Positions 60,396 to 64,000 of a stretch of 64,000 nt of DNA are shown here, one piece after another; the first letter of the stretch is position 1, and the number at the start of each line of letters is the position of its first letter. The notes beneath the pieces are model-generated. The model searched no databases, was not told where the DNA came from, and was given only the letters and a program-made list of their open reading frames with translations. The translations under genes were made by a program, and so were the position numbers. The stretch comes from JBEEFP01 sp041166085 (GTDB lineage Bacteria > Actinomycetota > Acidimicrobiia > Acidimicrobiales > JAFATL01), in contig JBEEFP010000067.1 in assembly GCA_041166085.1 (NCBI GenBank), positions 62,001 through 126,000 on the forward strand. Direction: 5' to 3'.

Positions 60396-62194
60396 TGCAG
60401 GCGGTCGAGTCACCGATGCAGGGCACGATCGTGTCGGTGGACGTGGCGCCCGGCGATCACGTCCATGACGGCCAGCAGCTGGTGGTCATCGAGTCGATGA
60501 AGATGGAACACGTCATCGGCGCAGACCACAGCGGGGTCGTGCGGTCCGTCGCCGTCGCCGTCGGCCAGACGGTCCAACCCGGAGATGCGCTCGTCGTCGT
60601 GGAGGAGGGCGACGTGACGGTGGCCGCGCCTGCGGCCGTCGCCGCCACCGACGGGGGCGGGCGCCACGACCTCGCCGAGGTCGAGGAGCGCCACGCTCTC
60701 GGGCTCGACGGGGCCAGGCCCGACGCGGTCGCCCGGCGGCGCAAGACGGGCCAACGAACGACGCGCGAGAACGTCGACGACCTCGTCGACCCCGGCACCT
60801 TCGTCGAGTACGGGCCCCTCGTGATCGCGGCCCAGCGCCGGCGCCGCGAGCTTGAGGATCTCATCCGGCGCACGCCCGCCGACGGGCTGGTGGCCGGCAT
60901 CGGCGCCGTCAACGGCCACCGCGCCGTTGTGCTGTCCTACGACTACACGGTGCTGGCCGGCACCCAGGGACTGCAGAACCACAAGAAGAAGGACCGCCTG
61001 TTCGAGCTGGCCGAGCGCCTGCGTCTGCCCGTCGTGTTCTTCACGGAAGGCGGCGGGGGGCGACCGGGCGACACGGACGGCAGCGGCGTGTCCGGGCTCG
61101 ACTGCCTGGCCTTCGCCATGTGGGGCGGCCTTTCCGGGCTGGTGCCGCTGGTCGGCATCAACTCCGGTCGGTGCTTCGCGGGCAATGCCGCTCTGCTCGG
61201 CGTGTGCGACGTCGTCATCGCCACCGCCGACTCGAACATCGGCATGGGCGGGCCTGCGATGATCGAGGGCGGCGGCCTCGGTGTGTACGCGCCGGAGGAC
61301 GTCGGGCCCATGTCGGTGCAGGTGCCGAACGGCGTCGTCGACGTCGCCGTCGCGGATGAGGCCGAGGCGGTCGCAGCCGCCAAGCAGTACCTGTCCTACT
61401 TCCAGGGCCCCTCGGCCACCTGGGACTGCGCCGAACAGAGCGCGCTGCGGGGCGTGATCCCCGAGAACCGGCTCCGCGCCTACGACGTCCGCACGGTGGT
61501 CGAAGGCCTGGCCGACACGGGTTCGGTGCTCGAGCTGCGACGCGAGTTCGGGCCCGGGATGCTCACGGCGCTGGTGCGGGTCGAGGGGCGGGCCATCGGT
61601 CTCATTGCCAACAACCCGTCGCACCTGGGCGGAGCCATCGACGCCGACGGTGCCGACAAGGCGTCCCGGTTCATGCAGCTGTGCGACGCCTTCGACCTGC
61701 CACTGCTGTTCCTGTGCGACACGCCCGGGATCATGGTCGGACCCGAGGCAGAGAAGACCGGGCTGGTGCGCCACGTGTCGCGCATGTTCGTGACGGGCGC
61801 GAGTCTCACCGTCCCCTTCATGACCATCGTCCTGCGCAAGGGGTACGGGCTGGGCGCCCAGGCGATGGCCGGTGGTTCGTTCAAGGCACCGGTGTTCTGC
61901 ATTGCGTGGCCGACGGGCGAGTTCGGCGGCATGGGCCTCGAGGGCGCGGTCCGCCTCGGCTATCGCAAGGAGCTCGAGGCGGTCGAGGACGAGGACGCCC
62001 GCCAGCAGCTGTTCGCGGAGATGGTCGCCCGCATGTACACCCACGGCAAGGCGCTCAACACCTCGACCTACTTCGAGATCGACGACGTCATCGATCCCGC
62101 CGACTCCCGCCGCTGGATCACCGCCGCCCTCGAGTCCGCTCCCCCGCCCCCGCCCCGCGCGGGCAAGAAGCGCCCCATGATCGACACCTGGTAG
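60395..62194 (+). CDS. Fusion of biotinyl domain and acyl-CoA carboxyltransferase
   Basis: 599 aa. Residues 1-72 are a biotinyl (BCCP) domain with the biotinylation motif ESMKMEHV (Lys about 31). Residues about 110-599 are a carboxyltransferase: RTTRENVDDLVDPGTFVEYG, VAGIGAVNGHRAVVLSYDYTVLAGTQG, FTEGGGGRPGD, LCDTPGIMVGPEAEKTGLVRH and TIVLRKGYGLGAQAMAGGSFK. No biotin carboxylase domain is present, so one must be supplied in trans. The substrate could be acetyl-, propionyl- or another acyl-CoA. The next gene downstream is convergent. Confidence 0.88.
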   Translation: MQAVESPMQGTIVSVDVAPGDHVHDGQQLVVIESMKMEHVIGADHSGVVRSVAVAVGQTVQPGDALVVVEEGDVTVAAPAAVAATDGGGRHDLAEVEERHALGLDGARPDAVARRRKTGQRTTRENVDDLVDPGTFVEYGPLVIAAQRRRRELEDLIRRTPADGLVAGIGAVNGHRAVVLSYDYTVLAGTQGLQNHKKKDRLFELAERLRLPVVFFTEGGGGRPGDTDGSGVSGLDCLAFAMWGGLSGLVPLVGINSGRCFAGNAALLGVCDVVIATADSNIGMGGPAMIEGGGLGVYAPEDVGPMSVQVPNGVVDVAVADEAEAVAAAKQYLSYFQGPSATWDCAEQSALRGVIPENRLRAYDVRTVVEGLADTGSVLELRREFGPGMLTALVRVEGRAIGLIANNPSHLGGAIDADGADKASRFMQLCDAFDLPLLFLCDTPGIMVGPEAEKTGLVRHVSRMFVTGASLTVPFMTIVLRKGYGLGAQAMAGGSFKAPVFCIAWPTGEFGGMGLEGAVRLGYRKELEAVEDEDARQQLFAEMVARMYTHGKALNTSTYFEIDDVIDPADSRRWITAALESAPPPPPRAGKKRPMIDTW

Positions 62195-62213
62195 CGATCT
62201 CGAGGGTTGGTTG

Positions 62214-63443
62214 TCAGGCGGGGTGGAAGCGCACCGGCAGGTGCTTGATCCCCGCGATGAAGTTCGAGCGGAGGCGGTCGGCGTCGCCGAGGGACTCGAC
62301 CCGCGGGACCCGCTTGACCAGCTCCTCGAAGAGGACGCGGATCTCCATGCGCGCCAGGTTGGCGCCGAGGCAGAAGTGGGGACCGCCACCGCCGAACGCG
62401 ATGTGGGGGTTGGGATCGCGCAGGATGTCGAAGCGGAACGGGTCCTCGAAGACCTCCTCGTCGCGATTGGCCGAGACGTACCAGATCGACAGCTTGTCGC
62501 CCGCCTTGATCTGGGTGCCGCGGATCTCCACGTCGTCCGTCGCGTTGCGACGGAAGTACATCACCGGGCTGGCCCATCGCAGGATCTCCTCCGTCGCCGA
62601 GTCGATCCGGGACGGGTCCTCCACCAGCAGCTGGTACTGGTCGGGGTTCTCCAGGAAGGCGTGCATGCCATGGGCGATGGCGTTGCGCGTCGTCTCGTTG
62701 CCGGCAACCGAGAGCAGCATGAAGAACAGGTTGAAGTCCATGTCGGACATGCGATCGCCGTCGATTTCGGCGTTCAACAGCGCGGTCATGATGTCGTCGC
62801 GCGGTTCCTTGCGGCGCTCCTCGGCCAGTCCGCCGGCGTACATGAACATCTCGACCTGTGCCGCGAACACCTCTTCGTCGGCGATCGAGTACTCGGGGTC
62901 CTCGCTCCCGATCATGCGGTTGCTCCACTCGAAGATCTTGTGACGGTCATCGACAGGCACGCCGATGAGCTCTGCGATCACGAGCAGCGGGAGCTCGGCC
63001 GCCACCTCCACGACGAAGTCGCACTCACCCTTGGCGATCGCGCTGTCGAGCAACTCGTTGGTGAGGTCGCGGATGTGCTCCTCCATGCGGGTGATCATCC
63101 GAGGCGTGAAACCGTGGTTCACCAGCTTCCGCTTGCGCGTGTGCTCGGGCGGATCGGTCATCAGCATGAGCTTGGCGTCGCCGAAACCGGCGTCCTCGAT
63201 CGGCCCCTGCTCCTCGATGCCGACCACGCCGCCCCGGCTCTGGTCGGAGGAGAACGTGCGGCCGTCCTTGCCCACCAGGGTCACGTCGGCGTGCTTGGTG
63301 AGCACCCAGAAGCCGGGCCCGTCGGGCTCGGGGTGGTGGTACACGGGAGCGTTGTTGCGCAGGTAGGTGAGCCAGTCGTGCGGGACCCCCTGGGTGAAGC
63401 GATCGCGGTCCAAGAGGTCGATGTCGCTCAGCTCCATGCCCAT
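62214..63443 (-). CDS. Cytochrome P450, CYP125-like
   Basis: 409 aa. SNRMIGSEDPEYSIADEEVF, LLSVAGNETTRNAIAHGMHAF (I helix), EEILRWASPVMYFRRNA and FGGGGPHFCLGANLARME (Cys about residue 358) followed by RLRSNFIAGIKHLPV closely recall CYP125A1, the C26/C27 steroid side-chain monooxygenase of mycobacteria. Oxidation of a sterol or long-chain side chain is the probable role, in line with the FadE/FadD genes upstream. It is divergent from the flavoprotein gene with 37 bp between starts. Confidence 0.88.
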   Translation of the reverse strand: MGMELSDIDLLDRDRFTQGVPHDWLTYLRNNAPVYHHPEPDGPGFWVLTKHADVTLVGKDGRTFSSDQSRGGVVGIEEQGPIEDAGFGDAKLMLMTDPPEHTRKRKLVNHGFTPRMITRMEEHIRDLTNELLDSAIAKGECDFVVEVAAELPLLVIAELIGVPVDDRHKIFEWSNRMIGSEDPEYSIADEEVFAAQVEMFMYAGGLAEERRKEPRDDIMTALLNAEIDGDRMSDMDFNLFFMLLSVAGNETTRNAIAHGMHAFLENPDQYQLLVEDPSRIDSATEEILRWASPVMYFRRNATDDVEIRGTQIKAGDKLSIWYVSANRDEEVFEDPFRFDILRDPNPHIAFGGGGPHFCLGANLARMEIRVLFEELVKRVPRVESLGDADRLRSNFIAGIKHLPVRFHPA

Positions 63444-63480
63444 TCCTTAGCCGATCAGGGGCACAACTAGCGTCGGCTCC

Positions 63481-64000
63481 GTGCTGACCACCGACGTCGC
63501 GATCGTTGGCGGCGGGCCCGCGGGCGCGGCGGCCGCCATCACGCTGGCCCGCGCGGGACGCGACGTCGTGGTGGTCGACCGGGCCCGCTTCCCGCGCGAC
63601 AAGTGCTGCGGCGACGGCCTCACCACGGGCGCGCTGCGCCTCTACGAGTCACTGGGCCTCCAGCCGGAGACAGTGCCGTCATGGCAGGTGGTCGACGACG
63701 TGATGGTGAGCTCCCCGTCGGGCCGCACCGTCCGCTTCCCGCTGCCGCGCGGCGCAGGCACGTACGCCGCCGTCGCCCGCCGGGCCGATCTCGACGCGGC
63801 CTTCCTCGACGTGGCCCGCGCCGCCGGCGCCAAAGTGCACGACGGCCACACACTCACGTCAGCGAGGCCGACGAATGACGGCGCCGCCGTTGAGCTCGAC
63901 GTCGACGGCCTCGGGCCGGTGGTGGCGCGGTACGCAATCGGCGCCGACGGCATGTGGTCGCCTCTGCGCAAGGCCCTGGCCGCGGGTGACGAGCCGGGTT
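63481..64000 (+). CDS. Geranylgeranyl reductase family FAD-dependent oxidoreductase (partial)
   Basis: The first 173 codons from GTG 63481; the frame is open to the window end. FAD motif VAIVGGGPAGAAAAITLARAG, then VVDRARFPRDKCCGDGLTTGAL (the PRxKxCGxxL motif of geranylgeranyl reductases such as MenJ), and VARRADLDAAFLDVARAAGA with YAIGADGMWSPLRK. It probably saturates isoprenoid chains, for example of menaquinone. Confidence 0.85.
   Translation, partial: MLTTDVAIVGGGPAGAAAAITLARAGRDVVVVDRARFPRDKCCGDGLTTGALRLYESLGLQPETVPSWQVVDDVMVSSPSGRTVRFPLPRGAGTYAAVARRADLDAAFLDVARAAGAKVHDGHTLTSARPTNDGAAVELDVDGLGPVVARYAIGADGMWSPLRKALAAGDEPG

Overview
The window is GC-rich actinobacterial DNA. Pointers are the many GTG starts and GTGA/ATGA overlaps, a multifunctional Kgd-type 2-oxoglutarate decarboxylase, two F420-type LLM oxidoreductases, five cytochromes P450, and a complete cyp51 operon in the order known from Mycobacterium tuberculosis. 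I would guess Acidimicrobiia or a mycobacteria-like relative; the genus cannot be read from the window. No rRNA, tRNA, CRISPR array, transposase or integrase gene was seen.

Layout. (1) 1-5660 is a mosaic of small, mostly unrecognised genes in both orientations (lipoprotein, two hypotheticals, a tail-anchored protein, a methyltransferase, a beta-propeller/RTX secreted protein, a PH-like membrane protein). Successive genes are separated by a 45-70 bp imperfect inverted repeat whose right arm carries CGGCACYTATGSGC. This looks like a cassette array with attC-like sites that lack the canonical GTTRRRY core. (2) 5723-22512 is a core-like stretch: a frameshifted DUF222/HNH gene, an NYN-S1-histone-H1-like protein, M20 peptidase, HAD phosphatase, nucleotidyltransferase, sarcosine-oxidase-like enzyme, P450, LPxTG protein, acyltransferase, kgd, cobalamin-binding protein and ettA. 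(3) 22552-30457 holds an acyl-CoA dehydrogenase, a PEP-swivel protein, an orphan histidine kinase, a hydrolase, a VanW protein and an epimerase. (4) 30527-48045 is a fatty-acid/steroid side-chain catabolism region. It has several acyl-CoA dehydrogenases including an adjacent FadE26/FadE27-like pair, an SDR, an enoyl-CoA hydratase, a thioesterase, two LLM proteins, a FadD17-like ligase, a DUF1214 protein, a sulfotransferase and a P450. A perfect match to the KstR operator consensus lies in the divergent promoter at 36219-36232. (5) 48125-55515 holds a branched-chain-amino-acid-type binding lipoprotein and then TetR, CYP123-like P450, SDR, CYP51, 3Fe-4S ferredoxin, a SnoaL-like protein and an unknown protein in one operon. 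(6) 55520-60333 is a lasso-peptide-like RiPP locus: a precursor with the lasso leader motif, a small secreted protein, an ABC exporter, a B2 transglutaminase-fold peptidase, a PqqD-type RRE, an HPr-kinase-like protein and a nucleotidyltransferase. It has no asparagine-synthetase-like cyclase, and the core has no Asp or Glu to close a ring. (7) 60395-64000 holds a biotinyl/carboxyltransferase fusion, a CYP125-like P450 and the start of a geranylgeranyl-reductase-type flavoprotein.

The two most promising unusual systems are the attC-like cassette array (1-5660) and the cyclase-less lasso-like RiPP locus (55520-60333). Regions 4, 5 and the CYP125-like gene together suggest a sterol- or steroid-using organism. 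No ring-degradation genes are in the window. All functional statements rest on reading the sequence and recalling protein families; nothing was searched or folded computationally.
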